The notes beneath the pieces were generated by a model that searched no databases, had not been told where the DNA came from, and saw only the letters and a program-made list of their open reading frames with translations. Both the position numbers and the translations under genes were made by a program. Shown one piece after another: positions 1 through 8,358 of a DNA stretch of 22,983 bases. Source of the stretch: Candidatus Aerophobus profundus SCGC AAA252-L23 (lineage in GTDB: Bacteria; Aerophobota; Aerophobia; Aerophobales; Aerophobaceae); the NCBI GenBank assembly GCA_000402295.1, contig AQRW01000165.1, positions 1-22,983 of the forward strand, written 5' to 3'. The number at the start of each line of letters is the position of its first letter. The stretch's first letter is position 1.

Positions 1-2759
1 ATCTTTCAAGCATCCCGGAAGGTGAGTATGGTGACGGAACGGTAGTCTGGAGCTTAGGTCAAGTTAATAGCGGTCAGGGAGGGACAATTTCTCTCGCGGT
101 GCAGGTAAGCTCTCCTTTAACTAACCAGACTGTCCTGACCAACCAAGCTACCATAAGCTGCCTGGAGGGACCGCAAGCTCAAGTTAATGAGGATACTATT
201 GTGTTATCTCCTCTTTTGACCTTAACCAAGTCTGACAGTCCCGATCCGGTTCAGGCCGGCTCAGGGTTAACGTACCAGGTCGTGTATTCTAACCAGGGTG
301 ATGACGATGCTACCCAGGTAATTTTAACTGATGATTTGTCTCCCGCGGTAAGCTATTGGTCCAGTAACCCCGAGGGAGCCTACAATCCTAATAATCACCA
401 GGTAACCTGGAATCTGGAGACCCTACCTCCTCAGAATGAGGGTACGGTAGTTGTGAACGTAGAGATTCTCACTCCCCTCACCAACGGAACGGTCTTGACC
501 AATCTATGCACGATAAGCTGTGCTGAGCAAATTGAAGCTGGGGCCCAGCAGGATACCACCATCTCCTCAGAGCCTCTTCTTCTCTTAACTAAGTCTGATT
601 CACCTGATCCGGTTCAGGCCGGCTCAACCTTAACCTATACCTTAAATTACTCTAATCAAGGTAATGCCAATGCCACCGGGGTAGAGTTAGTGGATTTCTT
701 ACCTGAGCAGACCAGTTATTTAGGAAGTATCCCAGAAGGTGACCCTCATCAAGGAGTGGTCAGCTGGGATTTAGGTCAAGTAAATAGCGGTCAGGGAGGA
801 ACAGTTTCCCTGACGGTTCAGGTAAGCTCTCCTTTAACGAAGGGAACTGTCCTTACCAACCAGGCTACCATAGACTGTGCTGAGGATGCTCAAGCTGAGA
901 CCAGTGAGAATACCACCATCTCCTCGGAGCCTCTTCTTCTCTTAACTAAGTCTGATTTACCTGATCCGGTTGAAGCCGGCTCAACCTTAACTTACCAGTT
1001 GACTTATTCTAATGAAGGTAATGCTAATGCCAGCGGGGTGGAGTTAATAGATACCTTGCCCCCGGAGGTAAATTACACCTCCAGTAACCCCCAGGGAGAC
1101 TATGATCCTCAAACACACCGGATAACCTGGGATCTGGGAACCTTATCTCCTCAAGAACGGAAATCGGTGGTCATAAATGTCCAGGTAGACTCTCCCCTGA
1201 CTAATGGAACCATCTTAACCAACCTGGCCGGCATAAGCTGTGCTGAGCAGGTTCAAGTCGAGACCAGTGAGGATACTACGGTTCACTCGTCGCCCCGTTT
1301 TAGCTTAGAGAAGACTGATTCTTCCGATGCAGTCCGGGCCGGCGCAACTTTAACTTACCAGTTGACTTACTCTAACCAGGGCAATGCTGACGCCGCCGAA
1401 GTTATCTTAACTGATGATTTGCCCCCAGGGGTAAGTTACACCTCCAGTGACCCCGAGGGAGGATACGATCCTCAAGTACACCAGATAACCTGGGATCTTC
1501 AAACTCTACCTCCTCAAGAAGGGAGCACAGTGGTTGTAAATGTCCGGGTTAACTCGGGTGTAGCCAGTGGCGTCACTCTGACCAATGTTGGTATAATAAG
1601 CTGTGCTGAGCAACAAGTAAGAGCCGAGACCAGTGACGATACTACGCTGATAGGAGATCCTAACCTGGCGATTAGCCTCAGCGCAGATACCACTATAGGA
1701 AGAAGATGTGACATCGTCACCTACGCCATGAGCTATGGAAATACCGGGAATGTGGATGCTACAAACGTGACCATTGAAGTACCGATAACTGGAAATCTTA
1801 CCTATGTTGTGGGGAGTGGAGGAGAAAAAGCAAGTCTGAGCTCAAGTGGAAACCGGAAGATAGTGTGGGACGTTGGTTCTCTACCACCTGGCATAACAGA
1901 CTCGAGATTGTATTTCCAGCTTCAAGTTAACAGTATTGTTCCACCTGGCATCGTGGGAATGAGTACCCACGCCACTATTTATTGCGACGAACTAGCACTT
2001 CTGACCAGTAACTCAGTGACTCTGCGTACTGTTGCTCCCTGCTTCAGTATTATCAAAGTAGCGAGCAGAAAAGAGGTGGAACTTGGTGATTTCTTATCTT
2101 ATACGGTAAGGATAGGCAATACCAGCTCGGACAGCGAAATTCATGAGATAACGGTCACCGATGACTTGCCCACAGGGTTCAACTATGTTTCAGGGAGTAC
2201 CCTGATAGATGAAGTGACTCCGGCCTCGAATCCGACAGTGGACGAAGAGGGCGGAAAGAAGTGGGAGCTTCCCAATTCTCTTGACCCTGATTCCACCGTG
2301 GATCTATCCTATCAGATTATTGTCTCGGCCGGCGCGAAAATAGGAGAAAACGCCAACGTAGCCAGAGTAGATGGGGTCCTCTCAATTCCGGGAGAGCCGT
2401 CTGTACCCATTTCGGCTGGTCCAGCTACCGCCATTGTCACCGTGATACGGGGGATTTTCAGTGACCGAGGAAGAATTATCGGTAAGGTATACATAGATAC
2501 TAATGACAATGGAGTTCAGGACCAGGGAGAAACCGGGGTGGAGGGTGTAACGCTGGTCCTCGAAGATGGAACCCAAGTCATCACTGATTTGTACGGTATG
2601 TATTCAATCCCTGCTCTTCCTCCCGGAGATCATCTAGTAGGCCTAGATCCGAGAACTCTGCCTGAGGGGATGAGCCTTTTATCAAAGGAATCTCAGCACC
2701 TTTACCTGGCAGCGGGATTAACGGCCAAGATGAATTTCCGGCTCAAGAAGGAGGAATGA
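1..2759 (+). CDS. DUF11-repeat surface protein with C-terminal SdrD_B-like domain (5'-truncated)
   Basis: The reading frame is open from base 3, so the gene starts outside the window; the GTG at 99 is internal. The product is built from DUF11 (conserved repeat, TIGR01451-type) Ig-like domains. Four close repeats have their conserved Lys codon (TKSD/EKTD) at 228, 591, 948 and 1311, a period of 119-121 residues, and each carries LTYxLxYSNQGNA, a DDLPPxVxYTSS-like block and a TISCAE-like end. Two divergent repeats follow (about 1660-2030 and 2040-2450). The last domain (about 2470-2740) has GKVYIDTNDNGVQDQGETG and a YSIPALPPGDH block, typical of SdrD_B/carboxypeptidase-regulatory-like folds. There is no LPXTG or C-terminal membrane anchor. 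The protein is probably an extracellular or outer-surface structural or adhesive protein; its ligand is unknown. A small secreted protein follows 32 bases downstream, probably cotranscribed. Confidence 0.9.
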   Translation, partial: LSSIPEGEYGDGTVVWSLGQVNSGQGGTISLAVQVSSPLTNQTVLTNQATISCLEGPQAQVNEDTIVLSPLLTLTKSDSPDPVQAGSGLTYQVVYSNQGDDDATQVILTDDLSPAVSYWSSNPEGAYNPNNHQVTWNLETLPPQNEGTVVVNVEILTPLTNGTVLTNLCTISCAEQIEAGAQQDTTISSEPLLLLTKSDSPDPVQAGSTLTYTLNYSNQGNANATGVELVDFLPEQTSYLGSIPEGDPHQGVVSWDLGQVNSGQGGTVSLTVQVSSPLTKGTVLTNQATIDCAEDAQAETSENTTISSEPLLLLTKSDLPDPVEAGSTLTYQLTYSNEGNANASGVELIDTLPPEVNYTSSNPQGDYDPQTHRITWDLGTLSPQERKSVVINVQVDSPLTNGTILTNLAGISCAEQVQVETSEDTTVHSSPRFSLEKTDSSDAVRAGATLTYQLTYSNQGNADAAEVILTDDLPPGVSYTSSDPEGGYDPQVHQITWDLQTLPPQEGSTVVVNVRVNSGVASGVTLTNVGIISCAEQQVRAETSDDTTLIGDPNLAISLSADTTIGRRCDIVTYAMSYGNTGNVDATNVTIEVPITGNLTYVVGSGGEKASLSSSGNRKIVWDVGSLPPGITDSRLYFQLQVNSIVPPGIVGMSTHATIYCDELALLTSNSVTLRTVAPCFSIIKVASRKEVELGDFLSYTVRIGNTSSDSEIHEITVTDDLPTGFNYVSGSTLIDEVTPASNPTVDEEGGKKWELPNSLDPDSTVDLSYQIIVSAGAKIGENANVARVDGVLSIPGEPSVPISAGPATAIVTVIRGIFSDRGRIIGKVYIDTNDNGVQDQGETGVEGVTLVLEDGTQVITDLYGMYSIPALPPGDHLVGLDPRTLPEGMSLLSKESQHLYLAAGLTAKMNFRLKKEE
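213..1673 (+). repeat. Four tandem ~363-bp coding repeats (DUF11 units)
   Basis: Units begin near 213, 576, 933 and 1296, with lengths of 363, 357 and 363 bp between equivalent codons. Some segments remain nearly identical in DNA, for example the block around 571-600 and that around 928-957, and the GGTCAAGT(T/A)AATAGCGGTCA block at 57 and 774. This points to recent duplication or gene conversion between units. Confidence 0.8.
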
Positions 2760-2791
2760 ATCTTCATGCTCTTCCAGGAGGTGATTTGTAG

Positions 2792-3175
2792 ATGGCGGTT
2801 AAACTACTTTGCGGTATTTTATTGGTTTTGCTCATGACTTCAAACCTTGGTTTGGCCAATAGCGAGGAGCCTATGAAAGAAGCATCTTTTGAGACTAAGG
2901 TTAGCACTGTGGAAACGATTTCTGTTTCCCAGGATATTCTTGAAAGATTGAGAGAAGTCACTGAAAAGCTTGTTAGGACCCACCTCCCAGTGGATTACCA
3001 AAAAAGCGGCAAGGTTACGGCAGAAATAAAGATCTTGGCTAAAACTGAAAATGGCTATCACTGTGAGAGCATGGTCACTTTCTTGTACCGAGAAACCTTT
3101 ACTGCTGTGCTTGTGAGGATAGAGTTTCACTACATTCCCGAACAGATAGGAGACATAGAAATCCAGCGTTTTTAG
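2792..3175 (+). CDS. Small secreted protein of unknown function
   Basis: 127 residues. The ATG is preceded by a strong ribosome-binding site (AGGAGGTGA at about 2776-2784). The N-terminus is a clear signal peptide: MAVK, a hydrophobic core of about 15 residues, then a likely cleavage near GLANS/EEP. The mature part of about 100 residues has a helix-like first half (around DILERLREVTEKLV) and a beta-rich second half ending in FHYIPEQIGDIEIQRF. I do not recognise a family. It follows the DUF11-repeat gene by 32 bases on the same strand, so it may be an exported partner of that surface protein. It is convergent with the MetF gene, whose stop lies about 50 bases away. Confidence 0.75.
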   Translation: MAVKLLCGILLVLLMTSNLGLANSEEPMKEASFETKVSTVETISVSQDILERLREVTEKLVRTHLPVDYQKSGKVTAEIKILAKTENGYHCESMVTFLYRETFTAVLVRIEFHYIPEQIGDIEIQRF

Positions 3176-3228
3176 GTACCGGTAAGGCAACCGCAGTATT
3201 CCACCGGGCCAAGCAGATCTTCAAGTGA

Positions 3229-4098
3229 CTAAATCAAACCGGTTGCTTCTAAGAGAATAGGAACTTTATCTTCCCAATGGATAGTCATAATATGGAGACC
3301 GGCACAAACTCCCTTTATCTCGTTAATTATCTGGGAGGCGATTTGAATAGCCGTTTGCACCGGATTTTTTGTCTGTTCCATCTGCCTGATAAGGTTTTCC
3401 GGCACTCTTACTCCCGGCACTTTTTCATTCATAAATCGAGCCATCCCTGCTGATTTCAGAAGCAACACACCCCCCAGCAGGGGAACCGGTATTTTACCGG
3501 CTTTTCTCAAAAATTCAATAAGAACCCCGGGATCAAATATGGGTTGAGTTTGAAAAAAATCCGCTCCGGCTTCCAGTTTTTTTCCCATTTTCTCAATTTC
3601 AAGCTCGAGAGGATCGGTCCCCGGGTCAACTGCGGCTCCAATACAGAACTTTGGTATTCCTCTCAAGCGGTTACCAGCTAAATCACGCCCTTTAGATAAC
3701 TCACTAGCCGCTCTCAATAATCCAATCGAATCAAGGTCAAAGACAGGTTTTGCCTCGGGATCATCACCCAGGTTCATCTCATCCCCGGTAAGAGCAAGGA
3801 TATTGGTTACCCCTACCAAGTAGGCTCCCAGAAGATCTGCCTGCAGGGCCAGTCTATTGCGGTCTCGGCAGGTCATCTGAAGGATAGGCTCTAATCCCCT
3901 TGTTTTTAAAAGAAAGGCTATGGGCAAAGAGCTCACCCTCATTGCTGAACTGGGAAGATCCACCACATTCACCGCATCAACCTTTCCCGCAAGAGAGCCA
4001 AGTCTACTTAACGTTTTGGAGATAGCTATCCCTTTAGGAGGAATAACATCGGTAGTTATCAAAAATCTTCCAGTTTTTAGAGCATCTGAAAAATTCAA
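3229..4098 (-). CDS. metF: Methylenetetrahydrofolate reductase, short MetF type
   Basis: 289 residues forming a TIM-barrel reductase that interconverts methylene- and methyl-H4folate in the cytoplasm. Recognisable MetF blocks are VIPPKG (18-23), the LTGDEMNLGDDP loop (103-114, Asp106 equivalent to the flavin/folate-site Asp), AKPVFDLDS (116-124), FFQTQPIFD (181-189) and the C-terminal GLHIMTIHWEDKV segment. The start is TTG, with GGGAG 9 bases upstream. It is the short form without an extra C-terminal domain, and no MetV-like partner gene is adjacent. By hand alignment the residue at the catalytic Glu position of E. coli MetF (FEFFPP) is Asp17. It lies downstream of the two-gene methyltransferase cluster on the same strand but is separated from it by a MITE-like element, so cotranscription is uncertain. 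Role inferred: oxidation of methyl-H4folate produced by demethylation, or the reverse. Confidence 0.85.
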   Translation of the reverse strand: MNFSDALKTGRFLITTDVIPPKGIAISKTLSRLGSLAGKVDAVNVVDLPSSAMRVSSLPIAFLLKTRGLEPILQMTCRDRNRLALQADLLGAYLVGVTNILALTGDEMNLGDDPEAKPVFDLDSIGLLRAASELSKGRDLAGNRLRGIPKFCIGAAVDPGTDPLELEIEKMGKKLEAGADFFQTQPIFDPGVLIEFLRKAGKIPVPLLGGVLLLKSAGMARFMNEKVPGVRVPENLIRQMEQTKNPVQTAIQIASQIINEIKGVCAGLHIMTIHWEDKVPILLEATGLI

Positions 4099-4237
4099 TC
4101 TTCTTACTCCCTGACCAAAGACTAATTTGGCAGATTACTCATCTCTCATGGGAAAATTATCAAAGCTGTCGGTAACGGTTGGTATCCTAACACAAACAAC
4201 AACCAGACAAAAAACATTTTCTGCTACCTAGTATAGC

Positions 4238-4424
4238 GTTTCCAAAATAACCTTACAATGCTTTGTCTTTGCGAGCGACAGTAGCCAAAGCTCAGAGCAA
4301 AGCGAAGAGGAAGCAATCTCATGGAAAGTATGTCCTCTTAGGGATTGCTAAGCTTGTTCCGAGCCCAGCGAGGAATCTCGCTCCTCGTAATGACAGTGAA
4401 GAAATATCAGGTTATTTTGGAAAC
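4238..4424. mobile_element. MITE-like element with perfect 15-bp terminal inverted repeats
   Basis: GTTTCCAAAATAACC at 4238-4252 is exactly reverse-complemented at 4410-4424, giving a 187-bp element without a reading frame. Inside are further imperfect inverted blocks (TGTCTTTGCGAGCGA near 4264 against TCGCTCCTCGTAATGACA near 4378, and GAAGCAATCTC near 4310 against AGGGATTGCT near 4339), so the single strand could fold into one long hairpin. I see no transposase and no unambiguous target duplication. It lies 28 bases past the stop of the downstream UroD-like gene and upstream of metF. Confidence 0.75.
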
Positions 4425-4452
4425 TAACTACTAGTCTGCCATGGCAGGATTT

Positions 4453-5703
4453 TCACGGCGATATAAACAGGGGATATTTTCCAAACTCTCTGACTGCTTT
4501 GATCATTGTCCAAAATATGTCGGGAGATACCCCACTATGAATGGAATTGCTGGAACTAAAAATGTGGCCTCCTCCCGGAGAAGCCACCCGTATGATTCTC
4601 TTTACCTCATTGGTCACTTCTTCTTTACTCCCAAAAGTTAAAATATGTCCGCAATCTATATTTCCCAGAAGAGTAATCTTATCTCCGTACTTTTTCTTAA
4701 CCCAGCCGATATCCATGCCCGCCGGAGGTTCAATACTATGAAGGCCGTCTATCCCTACCTCATAGATGAGTATATCTAATAAGACAGTAGTATTTCCATC
4801 AAGATGTTTTAGGTAAGGCACACCATAATGGTGGCATTCATCAACTATTTTTTTAAGATGAGGAACCATAAATCTTCGGAACATTTTTGGAGAAAATAAA
4901 GGTCCTCCCCCGTAGCACCAGTCCACAGCTCCCAGAATACCGTCTACACCCATCTCGAGCTGAGCTTTCAGTAAAGGCATCACTCCTTCAGTGGTTGCCT
5001 CCATATATCTTTCCACTAATTTGGGTTCATCAAGCATGGCCTGCAGAAAAATCGGGAAATAGGGAAGGAAAGTGGGACAGGCAATATCTGCTGCTCCCAA
5101 CATAAACATTCCGTCCACTTTGGCTTTCTCTTTCTCCACCACCATTTTGAATGACTCCAGTCCCACTTGAAGACAGGGATGCAAAGGAACAATTTGGGCT
5201 TTCTCTAAATAATCTATATACCTTCGCAGTTCTTTAATCCCTCCTTCTTTTATCCCGTCGTTGATAGTGACGCAGGTATCACTATTTTCTTCATACTTTT
5301 CCAGAGACCAGAAACCATGTTCTTTACTCTTAATGTGAAAGATGTTTTTCTCGATTTCATTTATAGTAACATCGAAGATATAATTGGCCGTGACGTTGTC
5401 GGGAAGTCCCATTTCCACAGGGGCAAGATACTCGGTAGGTCGGAACCAGAACATATCAAAACCTACTTTTTCGTATGACTCCAGCATACCCTCCATATTT
5501 TCCTTAATGATGGCCTTGGTTGCCTCTATTCCCTCTATGGCCGCTCTTATACCGGCCGCTTTCGCTTCACCGGTACCAAATCCGGTAATTCTTCTACCTA
5601 ATATGCTCTCCAAAACAGGGTTAGCCACGGTAAGTTCAAAAATAGGAACTCGATCTGGCTCCTTATGGGACAAAACCATCTTTACCCTTTCTCTTTTGGT
5701 CAT
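4453..5703 (-). CDS. UroD-family methyltransferase-like protein, HxDGN subfamily
   Basis: 416 residues from the ATG at 5703, chosen because it follows GGGAAGG and lies 13 bases after the upstream gene's stop; the open frame runs upstream but would overlap that gene. The opening (MTKRERV..LSHKEPDRVPIFE) and overall TIM-barrel pattern match the COG0407 uroporphyrinogen-decarboxylase-like family that includes MtaA/MtbA/CmuA and the O-demethylases MtvB/MtoB. The N-terminal PxWxMRQAGR signature of true heme-pathway UroD is absent. In place of the MtaA HxCG zinc motif there is HLDGN (300-304), with GNIDCG (347-352) and a SSSNSIHSGVSP block (383-394). Likely a methyl-transfer enzyme acting on a small methylated compound; substrate unknown. 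It is the last gene of the transporter operon. Confidence 0.8.
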   Translation of the reverse strand: MTKRERVKMVLSHKEPDRVPIFELTVANPVLESILGRRITGFGTGEAKAAGIRAAIEGIEATKAIIKENMEGMLESYEKVGFDMFWFRPTEYLAPVEMGLPDNVTANYIFDVTINEIEKNIFHIKSKEHGFWSLEKYEENSDTCVTINDGIKEGGIKELRRYIDYLEKAQIVPLHPCLQVGLESFKMVVEKEKAKVDGMFMLGAADIACPTFLPYFPIFLQAMLDEPKLVERYMEATTEGVMPLLKAQLEMGVDGILGAVDWCYGGGPLFSPKMFRRFMVPHLKKIVDECHHYGVPYLKHLDGNTTVLLDILIYEVGIDGLHSIEPPAGMDIGWVKKKYGDKITLLGNIDCGHILTFGSKEEVTNEVKRIIRVASPGGGHIFSSSNSIHSGVSPDIFWTMIKAVREFGKYPLFISP

Positions 5704-5716
5704 TCCTTCCCTCTTT

Positions 5717-6517
5717 TTAAGTCTTGAATTTACCTTCCCGATAAGCTTTAATATATTGAAGGCAGCTTTCGTCTCTATCAAGCAGAGCATTAGTTGCTTT
5801 CAAAGTAGCCATAAGAGCTTTATCAAGAGGATCCAAGAAGATAACATTCACTCCCACTGCTATTAACAAAGGCAAAAAGGTGCGATTAATCAATCTCCTT
5901 TGCGGTAATCCAAAAGAAATGGCACTCAAGCAGACTATTGTCTTTATTTGCGGAAAGGTTTTCTTCATCATCTTAACGGTAGCTAAAGTCTGCTGGGCCT
6001 TGCCTGCTCCTACGCTAATAGGCTCAACCAAGCAGTCTAGGTAGAGATTATCCAGGGGAATAGCAGATTTACTCACCACCTCTATTAATCTTCGGGCTAT
6101 CTCTACTCTCTCATCAGCAGTGGGTGGAACTCCCTTCTGGTCTATACAGAGGGCTATCAAGGGACAATTGTGTTTCTTAACTAAAGGAAGAATACCCTTT
6201 ATTCTTTCTTTCTCCAGGGTTATAGAATTAGCCCAGGTTCTTTTCTTATCTCTGGAAGCTTGAAATCCTGCCCTGATAGTCTCTGGACTGGGGCTATCCA
6301 GGCATAAAGGGATATCCACTACCTCCTGAATAACCTCCACTGCCCAGCTCATATTTTTGGCTTCTTCCGTGGGAGTACCTACATTTACATCTAAGACATC
6401 CACTCCCGCCTTGACCTGATTAATAGCCTCTCTTTGAATAGTTTTCACATCCTTTTTCTCTAAAGCGAGGGCAATGGTCTTTCTCACAGTATTGATTCTC
6501 TCCCCAATAATTAGCAT
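5717..6517 (-). CDS. AcsE/MtrH-like methyltetrahydrofolate:corrinoid methyltransferase
   Basis: 266 residues, almost the length of Moorella AcsE (262), and it aligns along its whole length by eye: MLIIGERIN at the start, DVNVG (43-47), LCLDS (71-75), NS (97-98), LYLD (158-161) and LINRTFL (209-215). This DHPS-like pterin-binding TIM barrel passes the methyl group between a corrinoid protein and H4folate. The pterin-site residues Asp74, Asn97 and Asp161 are present, but position 199, Asn in AcsE (GLSNVS), is Ala here (CLSAIS), so catalysis may be altered. The ATG at 6517 has GGGGAAG upstream. It sits between the permease genes and the UroD-like gene, with 21- and 13-base gaps, which suggests one mRNA and a shared function in methyl transfer. 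Confidence 0.82.
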   Translation of the reverse strand: MLIIGERINTVRKTIALALEKKDVKTIQREAINQVKAGVDVLDVNVGTPTEEAKNMSWAVEVIQEVVDIPLCLDSPSPETIRAGFQASRDKKRTWANSITLEKERIKGILPLVKKHNCPLIALCIDQKGVPPTADERVEIARRLIEVVSKSAIPLDNLYLDCLVEPISVGAGKAQQTLATVKMMKKTFPQIKTIVCLSAISFGLPQRRLINRTFLPLLIAVGVNVIFLDPLDKALMATLKATNALLDRDESCLQYIKAYREGKFKT

Positions 6518-6538
6518 AGTTTTGCTTCCCCTAAATTC

Positions 6539-7375
6539 TTATCCTCTTCCCGCCGTGTGCAAGACTAAACCCTTGACGAAAAATCTCTGCAAAGTCAAGA
6601 GAATAACCACGGTAGGCAGAGAAGCAACGATACTTCCGGCCAACAGGACCGGTTGAGAAACTCCCCCGCGGTAGCCCTGAAGTTTGGAAAGGGCAGTCAT
6701 AATTGGCCTCACCCGCTCACCCAGGACCAGTCCAAAAAGAAGATCATTCCAGGTCCAGGTAAATTGAAAAATAAACACTACTACAAAGGCAGCACTGGAT
6801 AAAGGAAGGAATATGTTCCAGTACATTCTAAGATCTGAACATCCATCCATCTTTGCTGCTTCAAACACTTCAGGCGAGAGAGTTAGAGCGTAGTTTCTGA
6901 ATACCAGAAGAGCAAAAGGGACACAGATCCCCATGTAAATCATGACAAATCCTATCCGAGTGTCATAGAGTCCCAGGGAGGTGAGAAACAAATATAAGGG
7001 TATGAGAAACATCTGGAAGGGGAAAAAGTTCCCCACGAATATGGCAAAAAACCAACCCAGACGTCCCCGTATATTGAGATGAGCCAGCGCATACCCTGCC
7101 AGGGAGGCTAAAAAAGCTGAGCCTACCCCGGCACTGGTTGCGTAAAGTAAGCTGTTCAGCAAATTCTCTCCCAGCTTGGCCTTAGTTAGGGAAGAGAAAA
7201 TATTGTTTAACGCATTGGATAATCCTTCTCCTAATCCTGGTATGGCCCAAAAAAACATGGTATCATACTGGTGAGAACTTTTTAAAACAACTACTAATAC
7301 CGTCGCCAAGGGGAAAAGCCAGATAATTACCAGTATCGCCAGAATCAAACCTATAATAACTTTTGTCGCCGACAT
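6539..7375 (-). CDS. CUT1 sugar ABC transporter permease, MalG type
   Basis: 278 residues with about six membrane segments, the first at residues 7-30. The EAA coupling loop is at 172-193 (EAAKMDGCSDLRMYWNIFLP), the site that docks on the ATPase. A long periplasmic loop follows the first segment, as in MalG-family proteins. The ATG at 7375 is four bases past the stop of the partner permease, with AGGATAGAGG as ribosome-binding site, so the two are translationally close. Together with the neighbouring permease and binding protein it forms a carbohydrate-type importer. No ATPase gene is in this operon. The substrate cannot be read from sequence; linkage to methyltransferases suggests a methylated or methoxylated compound. 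Confidence 0.9.
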   Translation of the reverse strand: MSATKVIIGLILAILVIIWLFPLATVLVVVLKSSHQYDTMFFWAIPGLGEGLSNALNNIFSSLTKAKLGENLLNSLLYATSAGVGSAFLASLAGYALAHLNIRGRLGWFFAIFVGNFFPFQMFLIPLYLFLTSLGLYDTRIGFVMIYMGICVPFALLVFRNYALTLSPEVFEAAKMDGCSDLRMYWNIFLPLSSAAFVVVFIFQFTWTWNDLLFGLVLGERVRPIMTALSKLQGYRGGVSQPVLLAGSIVASLPTVVILLTLQRFFVKGLVLHTAGRG

Positions 7376-7379
7376 TCCT

Positions 7380-8258
7380 CTATCCTTTCAAGCCTGATAT
7401 TTCTGGCCTGAACACTCTCAGATACCTCCAGGAAAGAAGTAAGGTGATTGCCGAAATGAATACCGCAATTGCCGAACCAAAACCCATATTGAACAATAAA
7501 AAAGACTCCCGATACATAGTTATAGCCAAAGTCTCGGAAACCCTGGCTGGTCCACCGTGAACCATAACCCAGGGAATGTCAAACATGCGCACAGTATTAA
7601 TCATAGTATTGGCTATAACCAGCATAGTAATGGGGCGAAGCAAGGGTAAGGTGATGTGAAGGAAAGTACTATTTGGGCCGGCTCCGTCTACTTGCGCGGC
7701 TTCGATGAATTCCTTGGGAATACTCTGCAATCCCACTAAAAAAAGGATTAGATTTAAGCCCATGAACTGCCAGATCCAGCTACCGATCATAAGAGAAGTG
7801 TTAATGGATCCGTCCATAAGCCAGGCTCTCACATACCGACTTAATCCAAAGGTTCGTAGAAGAGAATTCACGGCTCCCGGTTGAGTGGAGTAGACCACAT
7901 ACCAGAATACTCCCACGATAGCCGGAGAAAGAGTTACCGGCAAATAGAAGACGGTTTTGAAAAAGGCTCCGGTCTTGATCCCATTGATCGCTACAGCAAG
8001 TATCAAAGCAAGAGCTACACCAAAAACAAAAGTTCCGGCTACCCAATACAGCGTATTTACCAGGGATTTCAAAAGTTGTGGTTCTGAAAACAAACGTATA
8101 TAGTTGGAAATCCCCGTCCAGCTTGGAGAAGTAATATAGTTCCAATTCATGAAACTGAGGTAAATGGTGTAGGAGGCGGGCAGCAGTTCAGAAAAAAGAA
8201 CCGCTAGAAAAGCCGGCATAAGAAACAGATAAGGACTAACTCTTCGTCTTAACTCCAT
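7380..8258 (-). CDS. CUT1 sugar ABC transporter permease, MalF/UgpA type
   Basis: 292 residues from the ATG at 8258; a GTG at 8267 is also in frame, but the GAGGTAG ribosome-binding site overlaps it and is better spaced for the ATG. About six membrane segments, the first at about 10-33. The EAA loop FIEAAQVDGAGPNSTFLHI lies near residues 184-202 and is followed by TLPLLRP. The short N-terminus, with no large periplasmic P2 domain, is like UgpA/LacF rather than enteric MalF. It is the heterodimer partner of the adjacent MalG-type permease. A 12-bp-stem hairpin separates it from the binding-protein gene upstream, which could lower its expression relative to that gene. Confidence 0.9.
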   Translation of the reverse strand: MELRRRVSPYLFLMPAFLAVLFSELLPASYTIYLSFMNWNYITSPSWTGISNYIRLFSEPQLLKSLVNTLYWVAGTFVFGVALALILAVAINGIKTGAFFKTVFYLPVTLSPAIVGVFWYVVYSTQPGAVNSLLRTFGLSRYVRAWLMDGSINTSLMIGSWIWQFMGLNLILFLVGLQSIPKEFIEAAQVDGAGPNSTFLHITLPLLRPITMLVIANTMINTVRMFDIPWVMVHGGPARVSETLAITMYRESFLLFNMGFGSAIAVFISAITLLLSWRYLRVFRPEISGLKG

Positions 8259-8286
8259 CAGTTGCACTACCTCGGTTTTTGATAAG

Positions 8287-8325
8287 CGCTTCAGCCTGCC
8301 GGCAGCGGACCAACAGGCTGAAGCG
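8287..8325 (-). promoter_or_regulatory. Intercistronic hairpin between binding-protein and permease genes
   Basis: CGCTTCAGCCTG at 8287-8298 is exactly reverse-complemented at 8314-8325 with a 15-base loop. On the transcribed strand the stem is not followed by a T run, so it is more likely an mRNA-stabilising or partial attenuating structure than a full terminator. The position matches the malE-malF spacer hairpins of E. coli. Confidence 0.7.
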
Positions 8326-8358
8326 TTGACTATCTTCTCACCAACAACCTAATTCAAC

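Noticed and set aside
1514..2576. Minus-strand open frames within the DUF11 gene
   Set aside because: Shadows caused by repetitive coding sequence on the other strand.
4441..5105. Plus-strand open frames opposite the UroD-like gene
   Set aside because: Antisense shadows of a well-supported gene; no ribosome-binding sites or recognisable domains.
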